The position numbers were made by a program, and so were the translations under genes. This document shows positions 1 to 5,388 of a DNA stretch of 5,958 bases, one piece after another; the first letter of the stretch is position 1; every line of letters begins with the position of its first letter. The notes beneath the pieces are model-generated. The model ran no database searches. It worked only from the letters and a program-made list of their open reading frames with translations, and was not told the origin of the DNA. Source of the stretch: an uncultured Dyadobacter sp. (GTDB taxonomy: Bacteria > Bacteroidota > Bacteroidia > Cytophagales > Spirosomataceae); assembly GCA_946481035.1 (NCBI GenBank), contig CAMLNK010000288.1, positions 1 to 5,958 of the forward strand, given 5' to 3'.

Positions 1-786
1 CAATTGGTGACCGAGGCAGATACCGAAAAGCGGCTTAGCCGTTTCTACCATTTGCGTTACGTTTTCAACCGCATATTCCATGGCCGAAGGGTCACCGGGG
101 CCATTCGAGATGAAGAAGCCGTCGGGGTTCCATTCCAATACCTCCTCATAAGATGTTTTTGCAGGGAAAACCTTGCAGTAGCAGCCTCTTGAAGTCAGGT
201 TTAGCAGAATGCTTTTCTTAATACCATAATCCATTACCGCAACGCGGAATTTAGCCGTCGCCTCGTCGCCCATGAAGTAAGGCTCCTCGGTTGTTACTTC
301 CGAAGAAAGCTCCAATCCGTCCATGGAAGGGATTTTCTTCAATTCTTTCATCAGTTCCACTTCGTCGAGGATTTCGGAAGAGATAATGGCATTCATTACA
401 CCCTTCTCGCGCACGTGACGCACGAGGTGACGTGTGTCCACATTGCTGATACCGACAATGTTTGCCCTTTCGAAATACTCTTGCAGAGAGAAATCAGCGG
501 TGTCGCGTGAATAGATCTGTGAGAATGTGTTACAAACCATCCCGCGGATCTTAACCGAGCCAGATTCTTCCTCGTCTTCCAACTGAACACCGTAGTTACC
601 GATGTGCGAGTTGGTATTTACGATGATCTGACCGTAATAGGAAGGGTCTGTGTAGATTTCCTGGTAGCCGGTCATGCCCGTGTTAAAGCAAATTTCGCCA
701 CCGGTGGTTCCACTTTTACCCAAAGCGAGTCCTTTGTATGCTGTTCCGTCTTCTAGCAACAACAGAGCTTCCTTTTTCTGATTCAT
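1..786 (-). CDS. carA: Carbamoyl-phosphate synthase small subunit, 5' part (cut by window edge)
   Basis: This is the glutamine-hydrolysing subunit of carbamoyl-phosphate synthase. It supplies ammonia to CarB for carbamoyl phosphate, which feeds pyrimidine and arginine synthesis in the cytoplasm. I translated it by hand from the ATG at 786: 262 codons with no stop before the window edge. The N-terminal small-chain domain shows GGEICFNTGMTGYQEI near residues 29-44, followed by YTDPSYYGQI. The class I glutamine amidotransferase domain begins near residue 180, with NGPGDP at about 228-233 and the nucleophile elbow GICLGHQ at about 255-261, so Cys257 is the expected catalytic cysteine. The family is usually about 360-385 residues, so roughly the last 100, including the catalytic His and Glu, lie outside the window. 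No Shine-Dalgarno sequence precedes the start. It lies behind the rplQ terminator with its own putative promoter, so it is probably a separate transcription unit. Confidence 0.96.
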   Translation of the reverse strand, partial: MNQKKEALLLLEDGTAYKGLALGKSGTTGGEICFNTGMTGYQEIYTDPSYYGQIIVNTNSHIGNYGVQLEDEEESGSVKIRGMVCNTFSQIYSRDTADFSLQEYFERANIVGISNVDTRHLVRHVREKGVMNAIISSEILDEVELMKELKKIPSMDGLELSSEVTTEEPYFMGDEATAKFRVAVMDYGIKKSILLNLTSRGCYCKVFPAKTSYEEVLEWNPDGFFISNGPGDPSAMEYAVENVTQMVETAKPLFGICLGHQL

Positions 787-807
787 ATTATGGTTTAAAT
801 CTGTTTC

Positions 808-841
808 CCGGCCTGTTCTGGGCCATTTTTCAGGCGGCCGG
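808..841 (-). other. Imperfect hairpin in the carA leader
   Basis: In mRNA sense the leader contains CCGG and CCTG on one side and CAGG and CCGG on the other. They form two 4-bp GC-rich stems separated by a 3-nt bulge (835-837), with a 15-nt loop. It lies about 22 nt before the carA start and has no U-tract, so it is not a terminator. A role in controlling carA translation is possible but not shown; it may be chance pairing. Confidence 0.3.
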
Positions 842-854
842 CTCAATTTTGGTG

Positions 855-862
855 CAAAAATA
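855..862 (-). promoter_or_regulatory. Putative carA promoter, Bacteroidota -7 element
   Basis: Read on the minus strand this is TATTTTTG, an exact match to the Bacteroidota housekeeping-sigma -7 consensus TAnnTTTG. It is followed by CACC. The region upstream is T-rich because the U-tract of the rplQ terminator lies there. A clean TTG at the usual -33 spacing is not seen: the nearest TTG, at 877-875, is only 12 nt upstream. Transcription would start near 850, giving a leader of roughly 60-65 nt before the ATG at 786. The position, directly after a terminator and before carA, supports the call. Confidence 0.6.
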
Positions 863-875
863 CGACTTTTTACTC

Positions 876-911
876 AAAAAAAAGGGTTAAACGAAACCGT
901 TCAACCCTTTT
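876..911 (-). terminator. Intrinsic terminator after rplQ
   Basis: In mRNA sense the stem is AAAGGGTTGAACG (910-898), the loop GTTT, and the return arm CGTTTAACCCTTT (893-881). All 13 positions pair, with one G-U wobble (902/889). An uninterrupted run of eight T residues (883-876) covers the end of the return arm and the tail. It lies 26 nt past the rplQ stop and should end the rpoA-rplQ transcript. On the plus strand only a 4-nt T-run follows, so it is mainly one-directional. Confidence 0.9.
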
Positions 912-937
912 CCTATATTTCAATTTCCGATTCCAAA

Positions 938-1489
938 CTATTCTTTTTCAGTTTCGCCTGGTGTTTCTTCTGTTTTCGGAGCTTCTTCTTCGGCAGGAGC
1001 CTCAGTTTCCGCTACGATCGGATGATCTTCTTTCTTTACAGGAGCAGCTTCAACAGCTCCTTCTTTCTTGCCACCTCTTCTGCTACGACGAGTCTTAGCA
1101 GGTTTGTCAGCGTTAGCAAGCAACAGTGCATCGTTGAAATCAACCAGCTCGATCAAAGCAGTTTCAGCCGCGTCACCCAAACGGTTGCCCAGTTTGATGA
1201 TACGAGTGTAACCACCCGGACGAGACGCGATTTTGTCTGAAACGACACCGAAAAGTTCTTTCGTAGATTCTTTGTCGTTCAGGTAAGAGAATGCTATCCT
1301 TCTGTTGTGGGTAGTATCTTCTTTCGCACGAGTCAGCAAAGGCTCAACGAACTTGCGAAGTTCTTTTGCCTTAGCCAGGGTTGTTTCAATTCTTTTGTGA
1401 AGGATCAAAGAGGAAGCCATGTTTGAGAGCATCGCCTTGCGGTGTGATGCAGTTCTTCCTAAGTGATTGTCCTTTTTACCGTGTCTCAT
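938..1489 (-). CDS. rplQ: 50S ribosomal protein L17 (bL17) with acidic C-terminal tail
   Basis: This is a protein of the large ribosomal subunit, located near the peptide exit-tunnel rim. The 183-residue product starts [20 protein letters not shown], the diagnostic L17 N-terminus, and the conserved fold continues to about residue 119 ([24 protein letters not shown] at about 92-115). After it comes a tail of about 64 residues: first a basic patch ([10 protein letters not shown], about 133-142), then a low-complexity Glu/Ala/Pro/Thr-rich acidic segment to the end. Canonical L17 is about 116-130 residues; long charged tails are, from memory, common in Bacteroidota. It is the last gene of the cluster, 72 nt after rpoA, and is followed by a strong terminator. 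The start is preceded by an A-rich stretch and no Shine-Dalgarno sequence. Confidence 0.98.
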   Translation of the reverse strand: MRHGKKDNHLGRTASHRKAMLSNMASSLILHKRIETTLAKAKELRKFVEPLLTRAKEDTTHNRRIAFSYLNDKESTKELFGVVSDKIASRPGGYTRIIKLGNRLGDAAETALIELVDFNDALLLANADKPAKTRRSRRGGKKEGAVEAAPVKKEDHPIVAETEAPAEEEAPKTEETPGETEKE

Positions 1490-1516
1490 TGTTTTGTTGT
1501 TTAGTTGCTTCGAGCG

Positions 1517-1531
1517 GCGCGGTTAGCGCGC
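1517..1531 (-). other. Short GC hairpin in the rpoA-rplQ spacer
   Basis: In mRNA sense this is GCGCG, loop CTAAC, then CGCGC: a 5-bp all-GC stem with a 5-nt loop. It sits 30 nt after the rpoA stop and 27 nt before the rplQ start. No U-tract follows, so it is not an intrinsic terminator. It could protect or pause the transcript or modulate rplQ translation; none of this is shown. Confidence 0.4.
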
Positions 1532-1561
1532 TACAGAATACATACTTATGATGGAATTTAA

Positions 1562-2551
1562 TTAATCCTCGTCCAGACGGTACTTCGACACGTCCATTCC
1601 AAATGTGAGCTGCTTGTCGGCTACGAGTTGCTCCAACTCAGTGAGTGATTTCTTACCGAAGTTCCGGAATTTCATCATATCAGAAATTTCGAGTCTTACC
1701 AGGTCACCCAAAGTTTTCACATCCGCAGATTTCAAACAGTTGTAAGCGCGTACTGAAAGATCCAGTTCAGACAATGAAGTCTTCAACAGTTTTCTCATAC
1801 GCAGCATTTCCTCATCAACCTGATTGTCTTCTTCTGCTTTCTGTTTCTCAAACGTCATTGTTTGGTCGGAGAACAGCATGAAGTGCTGGATCAGAATATT
1901 GGCAGCGCCTTTCAATGCATCTTCCGGGTGGATTGAACCATCGGTTTGGATGTCGATCAAAAGACGTTCGTAGTCGGTACGCTGTTCAACACGCGTGTTT
2001 TCAACGCTGTATTTCACATTTTTGATTGGCGTATAAATGGAGTCTACCGCGATGTAGCCGAACGGAAGCTCATTAGCCCGTGGTTCGTCTGCAGGCACGT
2101 AGCCTCTGCCTTTATCCAGGAGCAGTTCCATTTCGAACTCCTTCTGATCATCTATATGACAAATGACCTGATCCGGATTCAACACCTCGAATGCGCTTGT
2201 AAACTTGCCAATGTCACCGGCTGTGATGACGGAAACATTTTTCAGGTTTACTACGATCCTACTCTCACTCAGGTCAGAAACTTTTTTAAAACGAACCATT
2301 TTCAGGTTCAGGATGATTTCCGTAACATCCTCAACTATACCTTCGATAGAAGAAAATTCGTGAAGCACGCCTGGGAACTTCACACTCGTGATGGCATAGC
2401 CTTCCAAAGATGAAAGGAGAATCCTACGCAACGCATTACCAATGGTTACGCCGTATCCTTTCTCTAAAGGCTTAAACTCAAACAACCCGTGAAAGTCGTC
2501 TGCTTTCTCCATGACGACCTTATCAGGCATTTGGAAAGCTAATATTGACAT
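1562..2551 (-). CDS. rpoA: DNA-directed RNA polymerase subunit alpha
   Basis: The alpha subunit dimerises to scaffold RNA polymerase assembly and its C-terminal domain contacts UP elements and activators. The 329-residue product has the usual family length. The N-terminal domain carries the assembly signature [20 protein letters not shown] (about 32-51). After an acidic linker (about 238-250), the C-terminal domain runs from about 255 to 320. It retains residues matching the E. coli DNA-contact set: Arg268, Asn271 and Cys272 in RAYNCL, then Gly299, Lys301 and Ser302 in FGKKSL. The ATG is preceded by a good Shine-Dalgarno sequence. The gene is separated from rpsD by an intrinsic terminator, so rpoA-rplQ may be transcribed partly from its own promoter. 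The plus-strand open frames inside it (for example 1946-2413) are shadows. Confidence 0.99.
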   Translation of the reverse strand: MSILAFQMPDKVVMEKADDFHGLFEFKPLEKGYGVTIGNALRRILLSSLEGYAITSVKFPGVLHEFSSIEGIVEDVTEIILNLKMVRFKKVSDLSESRIVVNLKNVSVITAGDIGKFTSAFEVLNPDQVICHIDDQKEFEMELLLDKGRGYVPADEPRANELPFGYIAVDSIYTPIKNVKYSVENTRVEQRTDYERLLIDIQTDGSIHPEDALKGAANILIQHFMLFSDQTMTFEKQKAEEDNQVDEEMLRMRKLLKTSLSELDLSVRAYNCLKSADVKTLGDLVRLEISDMMKFRNFGKKSLTELEQLVADKQLTFGMDVSKYRLDED

Positions 2552-2559
2552 AGTCCTTG

Positions 2560-2565
2560 CTCCTT
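2560..2565 (-). promoter_or_regulatory. Shine-Dalgarno sequence of rpoA
   Basis: In mRNA sense this is AAGGAG with 8 nt between it and the ATG at 2551, near-ideal spacing. It fixes the rpoA start. It is the only strong, non-coding Shine-Dalgarno match in the window. A weaker AAGGA before rpsM (4209-4205) is formed by the last codons of rpmJ, and the other starts have A/T-rich leaders. Confidence 0.7.
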
Positions 2566-2603
2566 TTATAGTAGTAAATGATAGTTGATCACGCTACCTT
2601 ACC

Positions 2604-2621
2604 TTTGCGATCGCAAAATTG
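2604..2621 (-). promoter_or_regulatory. Palindrome and weak -7-like element upstream of rpoA
   Basis: Positions 2604-2617 read TTTGCGATCGCAAA, a perfect 14-bp palindrome. On the minus strand it is entered through CAATTTTG (2621-2614), one mismatch from the Bacteroidota -7 consensus TAnnTTTG. It lies just past the rpsD terminator and 52 nt before the rpoA ATG. If it is a promoter it would give rpoA-rplQ a start independent of the upstream ribosomal genes. The first consensus base is wrong and no well-spaced -33 TTG is seen, so the promoter call is tentative. A protein-binding operator is an alternative. Confidence 0.35.
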
Positions 2622-2634
2622 TGCTGTTGCCAGC

Positions 2635-2668
2635 AAAAAAAGCACTACCCCGAATATTCGGGGAGTGC
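2635..2668 (-). terminator. Intrinsic terminator between rpsD and rpoA
   Basis: In mRNA sense the stem is GCACT followed by CCCCGAAT, returning through ATTCGGGG and AGTGC. One unpaired base (2647) is the only flaw in 13 bp. Seven T residues (2641-2635) follow at once. It begins 17 nt after the rpsD stop. The 16-bp core is a perfect palindrome, but no T-run follows on the plus strand, so it acts leftward. It should end or reduce transcription coming from the ribosomal genes before rpoA. Confidence 0.88.
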
Positions 2669-2685
2669 ATGTAATATGAAGATTA

Positions 2686-3291
2686 TTATTTAGAATACAA
2701 TTCAACGATCAGCTGTTCGTTGATGTTTTCCGGAATTGACTCACGGTCGGGGAATGTAACGAACTTGCCAGACAGTTGCTGAGCGTCCCATTCCAGCCAG
2801 TTGAAACCTTTTGCGCTGTGTCCTGCAAGGCTATCGGCTACAGCTTCGAGAGATTTAGATTTCTCGCGAACGGTAACAACCTGTCCTGGACGCAATGAGT
2901 ATGAAGGGATGTTCACAATCTCACCATCAACAAGGATGTGCTTGTGCGACACCAACTGACGGGCAGCGCGGCGTGTAGGAGCAATACCCAAACGGTAAAC
3001 TGTGTTATCAAGACGAGCTTCGCAGTATCTCAAAAGGTTTTCACCGGTAAGACCAGCTTTAACCGAAGCTTTCTCAAACAAGCTACGGAATTGTCTTTCG
3101 AGGATACCGTAGATGAACTTCACTTTTTGTTTCTCAGCCAATTGCAGAGCGTACTCCGACTTCTTTGACCGACGACCCTTTCCGTGCATTCCGGGAGGGT
3201 AATTTTTCTTTGCAAGCGCTTTGCTTGGGCCCATGATGGGCTCTCCGTAACGTCTTGCGACTTTGGTTTTGGGACCTGTATAACGTGCCAT
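2686..3291 (-). CDS. rpsD: 30S ribosomal protein S4 (uS4), cysteine-free type
   Basis: This is a primary 16S rRNA-binding protein that nucleates assembly of the 30S body and helps form the mRNA entry channel. In several bacteria it also represses its own mRNA. The 201-residue product has the normal family length. The N-terminal domain reads [20 protein letters not shown] and continues with [11 protein letters not shown] (about 31-41). It lacks the N-terminal Cys cluster of zinc-type S4, so it is the C-minus form. The S4 RNA-binding domain covers about residues 93-155, with [20 protein letters not shown] and [14 protein letters not shown]. Its place between rpsK and rpoA matches the alpha-operon order. 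The 89-nt leader holds two abutting hairpins that could be an autoregulatory target. There is no Shine-Dalgarno sequence before the ATG. Confidence 0.99.
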   Translation of the reverse strand: MARYTGPKTKVARRYGEPIMGPSKALAKKNYPPGMHGKGRRSKKSEYALQLAEKQKVKFIYGILERQFRSLFEKASVKAGLTGENLLRYCEARLDNTVYRLGIAPTRRAARQLVSHKHILVDGEIVNIPSYSLRPGQVVTVREKSKSLEAVADSLAGHSAKGFNWLEWDAQQLSGKFVTFPDRESIPENINEQLIVELYSK

Positions 3292-3317
3292 TAAAACTAT
3301 TTGTTTACTAAATTGAT

Positions 3318-3357
3318 AAAAACCATTCTGTAACCCCAGTGTCCAAATTACGAATGG
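3318..3357 (-). promoter_or_regulatory. Terminator-like hairpin in the rpsD leader
   Basis: In mRNA sense CCATTCGTAA (3357-3348) pairs with TTAC-A-GAATGG (3333-3323): 10 bp with one bulged A (3329) and a 14-nt loop. Five T residues (3322-3318) follow directly. It lies 26 nt upstream of the rpsD ATG. The weak stem and short T-run suggest an attenuator or partial terminator rather than a full stop, since rpsD must be expressed. Its position suggests S4 feedback control; that is inference. Confidence 0.5.
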
Positions 3358-3371
3358 GTACCTTTCGGTAC
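3358..3371 (-). other. GAAA-capped hairpin after rpsK
   Basis: In mRNA sense this is GTACC-GAAA-GGTAC, a perfect 5-bp stem closed by a GNRA tetraloop. It starts 9 nt after the rpsK stop and touches the next hairpin (3357-3323) with no spacer base, so the two helices could stack coaxially. No U-tract follows it directly. GNRA loops commonly stabilise RNA or dock into receptors, which supports a structured element in the rpsD leader. Confidence 0.5.
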
Positions 3372-3380
3372 TAACTATTA

Positions 3381-3776
3381 CTATACTCTACGACGTTTTG
3401 GAGGACGGCATCCGTTGTGCGGAAGCGGAGTGATGTCACGGATAGTGGTCACTTCGATACCTGCATTCTGGATGGTACGGATCGCAGACTCACGGCCTGA
3501 TCCTGGTCCTTTAACGAAAACCTCTGCTTTACGCATTCCGAGGTCGAACGCAACTTGCGCAGCGCTCTGTGCAGCAGTTTGTGCTGCGTATGGAGTGTTC
3601 TTCTTAGAACCACGGAATCCCATTTTACCGGCAGAACCCCAAGAGATAACTTGTCCGTTGCTGTTGGTAATTGAGATGATGATATTATTGAAAGAAGCCT
3701 TGATGTGAACCTGACCAACAGGCTCGACAACAACCACTCTCTTTTTTGCTTTATCTTTTCTTTTATTCTGTGCCAT
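3381..3776 (-). CDS. rpsK: 30S ribosomal protein S11 (uS11)
   Basis: This is a platform protein of the small subunit that contacts 16S rRNA near the E-site mRNA path. The 131-residue product has the normal length, with a Lys/Arg-rich N-terminus ([10 protein letters not shown], about 4-13). The conserved core includes [15 protein letters not shown] (about 24-38), [20 protein letters not shown] (about 47-66) and [11 protein letters not shown] (about 90-100). The C-terminal family signature is [17 protein letters not shown] (about 115-131). The Asn-Gly in HNG is the site where E. coli S11 carries isoaspartate, so that feature could be conserved. It lies between rpsM (42-nt spacer) and rpsD (89-nt spacer). 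The overlapping frame 3449-3934 is a shadow. Confidence 0.99.
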   Translation of the reverse strand: MAQNKRKDKAKKRVVVVEPVGQVHIKASFNNIIISITNSNGQVISWGSAGKMGFRGSKKNTPYAAQTAAQSAAQVAFDLGMRKAEVFVKGPGSGRESAIRTIQNAGIEVTTIRDITPLPHNGCRPPKRRRV

Positions 3777-3793
3777 TGCTCTTGGAATAAGTT

Positions 3794-3807
3794 GTGGATC
3801 GCTCCAC
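3794..3807 (-). other. GCGA-capped hairpin in the rpsM-rpsK spacer
   Basis: In mRNA sense this is GTGGA-GCGA-TCCAC, a perfect 5-bp stem with a GNRA tetraloop. It fills the middle of the 42-nt spacer, 11 nt after the rpsM stop and 17 nt before the rpsK ATG. No T-run follows. It resembles the GAAA-capped hairpin after rpsK in stem length, loop class and distance from the stop codon. Confidence 0.45.
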
Positions 3808-3818
3808 CGCTCACTTTA

Positions 3819-4196
3819 TTATTTAGTAGCCTTTTTCTTGTTCGCGATAGTTTTGCGTTTACCCTTACGAGTACGTGAGTTGTTTTTCGTTCTCTGACCA
3901 CGCAAAGGCAATCCTTTACGGTGACGGAGGCCACGATAACAAGCGATATCCATAAGACGCTTAATGCTCAACTGAACTTCAGACTTAAGAGCGCCTTCTA
4001 CTTTGTATTCCCCAGCAATAACCCCACGGATCGCACCAGACTCGTCGTCGGTCCAGTCGATCACTTTTTTATTCAAATCAACACCTGCCTTTTCGAGGAT
4101 TTTCTTAGCCGAGCTACGGCCGATCCCGAAAATATAAGTCAATGAGATTTCGCCTCTTTTGCGATCTGGAATGTCTACTCCTGCAATACGTGCCAT
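3819..4196 (-). CDS. rpsM: 30S ribosomal protein S13 (uS13)
   Basis: This is a head protein of the small subunit that forms bridges to the 50S subunit and touches the P-site tRNA through its C-terminal tail. The 125-residue product begins [20 protein letters not shown] and contains the helix-turn-helix region [14 protein letters not shown] (about 21-34). It carries the S13 signature [20 protein letters not shown] (about 87-106). The tail is very basic ([18 protein letters not shown]), as expected for tRNA contact. Length is normal. It starts 5 nt after the rpmJ stop, so translational coupling is likely; an AAGGA within the end of rpmJ lies 8 nt before the ATG and may serve as a weak Shine-Dalgarno sequence. 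Confidence 0.99.
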   Translation of the reverse strand: MARIAGVDIPDRKRGEISLTYIFGIGRSSAKKILEKAGVDLNKKVIDWTDDESGAIRGVIAGEYKVEGALKSEVQLSIKRLMDIACYRGLRHRKGLPLRGQRTKNNSRTRKGKRKTIANKKKATK

Positions 4197-4201
4197 AATT
4201 A

Positions 4202-4318
4202 TTATCCTTGTCTTTGTTTATACCGTGGGTTCTTCTTGTTAATAACGTACACTTTACCCTTCCGGCGGATAACCTTGCAGTCCTCGCTGCGTTTCTTTAC
4301 TGATGCTTTGACTTTCAT
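4202..4318 (-). CDS. rpmJ: 50S ribosomal protein L36 (bL36), degenerate zinc-site type
   Basis: This is a small protein of the large subunit that helps organise 23S rRNA. I translated it by hand from the ATG at 4318 to the TAA at 4202: 38 residues, the standard length. It starts [20 protein letters not shown] and ends NPRYKQRQG; the KQRQG end is typical of the family. The zinc-ribbon form uses Cys11, Cys14, Cys27 and His33. Here the residues are Ser11, Cys14, Asn27 and Tyr33, so only one ligand remains and zinc is not expected to bind. This C-minus form is known in many bacteria. The gene sits between infA (39-nt spacer) and rpsM (5 nt). Confidence 0.97.
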   Translation of the reverse strand: MKVKASVKKRSEDCKVIRRKGKVYVINKKNPRYKQRQG

Positions 4319-4357
4319 CTGATTAAACTAAGTGTTAATTTAAGGTAATCGATCCCC

Positions 4358-4576
4358 TTACTTGTACCGATATGTAATCCGGGCTTTCGATAGGTCGTAA
4401 GGAGACATTTCCAGCTTTACTCTGTCACCCGGCAATATTTTGATATAGTGCATTCTCATTTTACCTGAGATGTGCGCTATCACTTCATGCTTATTCTCTA
4501 ATACAACACGAAACATTGCGTTTGACAATGCTTCGAGAATTACTCCGTCTTGTTCGATTGATGCTTGTTTTGCCAT
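4358..4576 (-). CDS. infA: Translation initiation factor IF-1
   Basis: IF-1 binds the 30S A site during initiation and assists IF-2 and IF-3. From the ATG at 4576 the product is 72 residues, exactly the usual length, beginning [17 protein letters not shown]. It is one S1-type OB-fold domain with [20 protein letters not shown] (about 22-41), the [13 protein letters not shown] stretch (about 41-53), and [15 protein letters not shown] at the end. An in-frame upstream ATG at 4603 would add nine residues and overlap map. The MAKQ start matches the family and leaves a 13-nt gap after map, so I prefer it. No Shine-Dalgarno sequence is seen; translation may follow map by reinitiation. Confidence 0.98.
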   Translation of the reverse strand: MAKQASIEQDGVILEALSNAMFRVVLENKHEVIAHISGKMRMHYIKILPGDRVKLEMSPYDLSKARITYRYK

Positions 4577-4589
4577 TCGTAGCTTTCTG

Positions 4590-5387
4590 TTACTGTACTT
4601 CAACCATAAGGCTGGTGTTGGCCGTCACTTTTTCAATGTAATCGAATGTTGTCAGAATTTCGGCTTTCCCTTTCCGCACTACCACGGTATGTTCGAAATG
4701 CGCGGAATACTTTCTGTCGTTGGTCCGGATCGTCCAGCCGTCGCGCTCCTGCACTACTGCTTTCGCGCCCAGGTTGATCATCGGTTCGATGGCCAAAACC
4801 ATCCCTTCTCTCAACCGTATTCCTTTGCCTCGCTTCCCGTAGTTTGGTACTTCCGGAGCTTCGTGCAGATCCCTGCCTACTCCATGTCCTACCAACTCTC
4901 TCACCACTGTATAGCCACGGTCTTCAACAAAACTTTGAACCGCGTGGCCAATATCTCCGATCCGAAGGCCGTCTACCGCTTGCTCGATTCCCTTGTACAG
5001 GGACTTCTTGGTTGCGGTAAGGAGGTTCATCACTTCTTTAGAAACTTCTCCCACCGGGTAAGTGTACGCGCTGTCGCTATGATAGCCATTCAGCTTAACC
5101 CCGCAGTCAATGGAAACGATGTCCCCCTCTTTTAGCACGTAGCCCCCGGGAATCCCGTGGACTACAACTTCATTGACCGATATACAAAGAGAGGCCGGAA
5201 ACTTGTTGAATCCCTTGAACGAAGGGATTCCACCGTTATCTCTGATATACTCCTCAGCAACTGCATCCAACTTTCCGGTTGTGACACCCGGTTTTACCCA
5301 GGTAGCTACTTCCGCGTGTGCTTTGCCGAGCACTTGAGCACTAACCTTTATCAGGTTGATTTCCTCTTCTGTTTTAAGATAAATCAT
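4590..5387 (-). CDS. map: Type I methionine aminopeptidase
   Basis: This enzyme removes the initiator methionine from nascent proteins whose second residue is small. The 265-residue product matches the bacterial type Ia length and has the pita-bread fold motifs in order. His77 (VVVHGIP) faces the substrate. The five metal ligands are Asp94 (SIDCG), Asp105 (HSDSA), His168 (VGHGVG), Glu201 (AIEPM) and Glu232 (HFEHT). All are present, so it should be active. It starts 1 nt after the secY stop (TGA-A-ATG), which indicates translational coupling. In Firmicutes adk lies between secY and map; here it is absent, as is usual for Bacteroidota in my recollection. Placement with infA and ribosomal genes fits its action at the exit tunnel. 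The large plus-strand frame 4470-5135 is a shadow of map and infA. Confidence 0.99.
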   Translation of the reverse strand: MIYLKTEEEINLIKVSAQVLGKAHAEVATWVKPGVTTGKLDAVAEEYIRDNGGIPSFKGFNKFPASLCISVNEVVVHGIPGGYVLKEGDIVSIDCGVKLNGYHSDSAYTYPVGEVSKEVMNLLTATKKSLYKGIEQAVDGLRIGDIGHAVQSFVEDRGYTVVRELVGHGVGRDLHEAPEVPNYGKRGKGIRLREGMVLAIEPMINLGAKAVVQERDGWTIRTNDRKYSAHFEHTVVVRKGKAEILTTFDYIEKVTANTSLMVEVQ

Positions 5388-5388
5388 T

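Noticed and set aside
396..590. 64-residue minus-strand frame
   Set aside because: It overlaps carA in another frame; the carA frame is open throughout and carries the family motifs.
1946..2413. 155-residue plus-strand frame
   Set aside because: It is antisense to rpoA, which is intact and conserved throughout; no family resemblance.
2600..2607. Plus-strand TACCTTTG as a firm antisense promoter
   Set aside because: It matches the -7 consensus, but no TTG lies at the proper -33 spacing and there is no gene to drive on the plus strand. It is kept only as part of the palindrome observation.
3449..3934. 161-residue minus-strand frame spanning rpsK and rpsM
   Set aside because: It is out of frame with two unmistakable ribosomal proteins and crosses their spacer; a shadow frame.
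4319..4357. A/T inverted repeat (TTAAA/TTTAA) in the infA-rpmJ spacer
   Set aside because: Only five A-T pairs with a long loop, expected by chance in A/T-rich sequence; no T-run or promoter match.
4577..4603. Upstream ATG extending IF-1 by nine residues
   Set aside because: It would overlap the end of map and add a non-family N-terminus. The MAKQ start gives the canonical 72 residues.
4470..5135. 221-residue open frame on the plus strand
   Set aside because: It lies entirely antisense to map and infA, whose residues and motifs are clearly conserved. The translation shows no recognisable domain and no start context.
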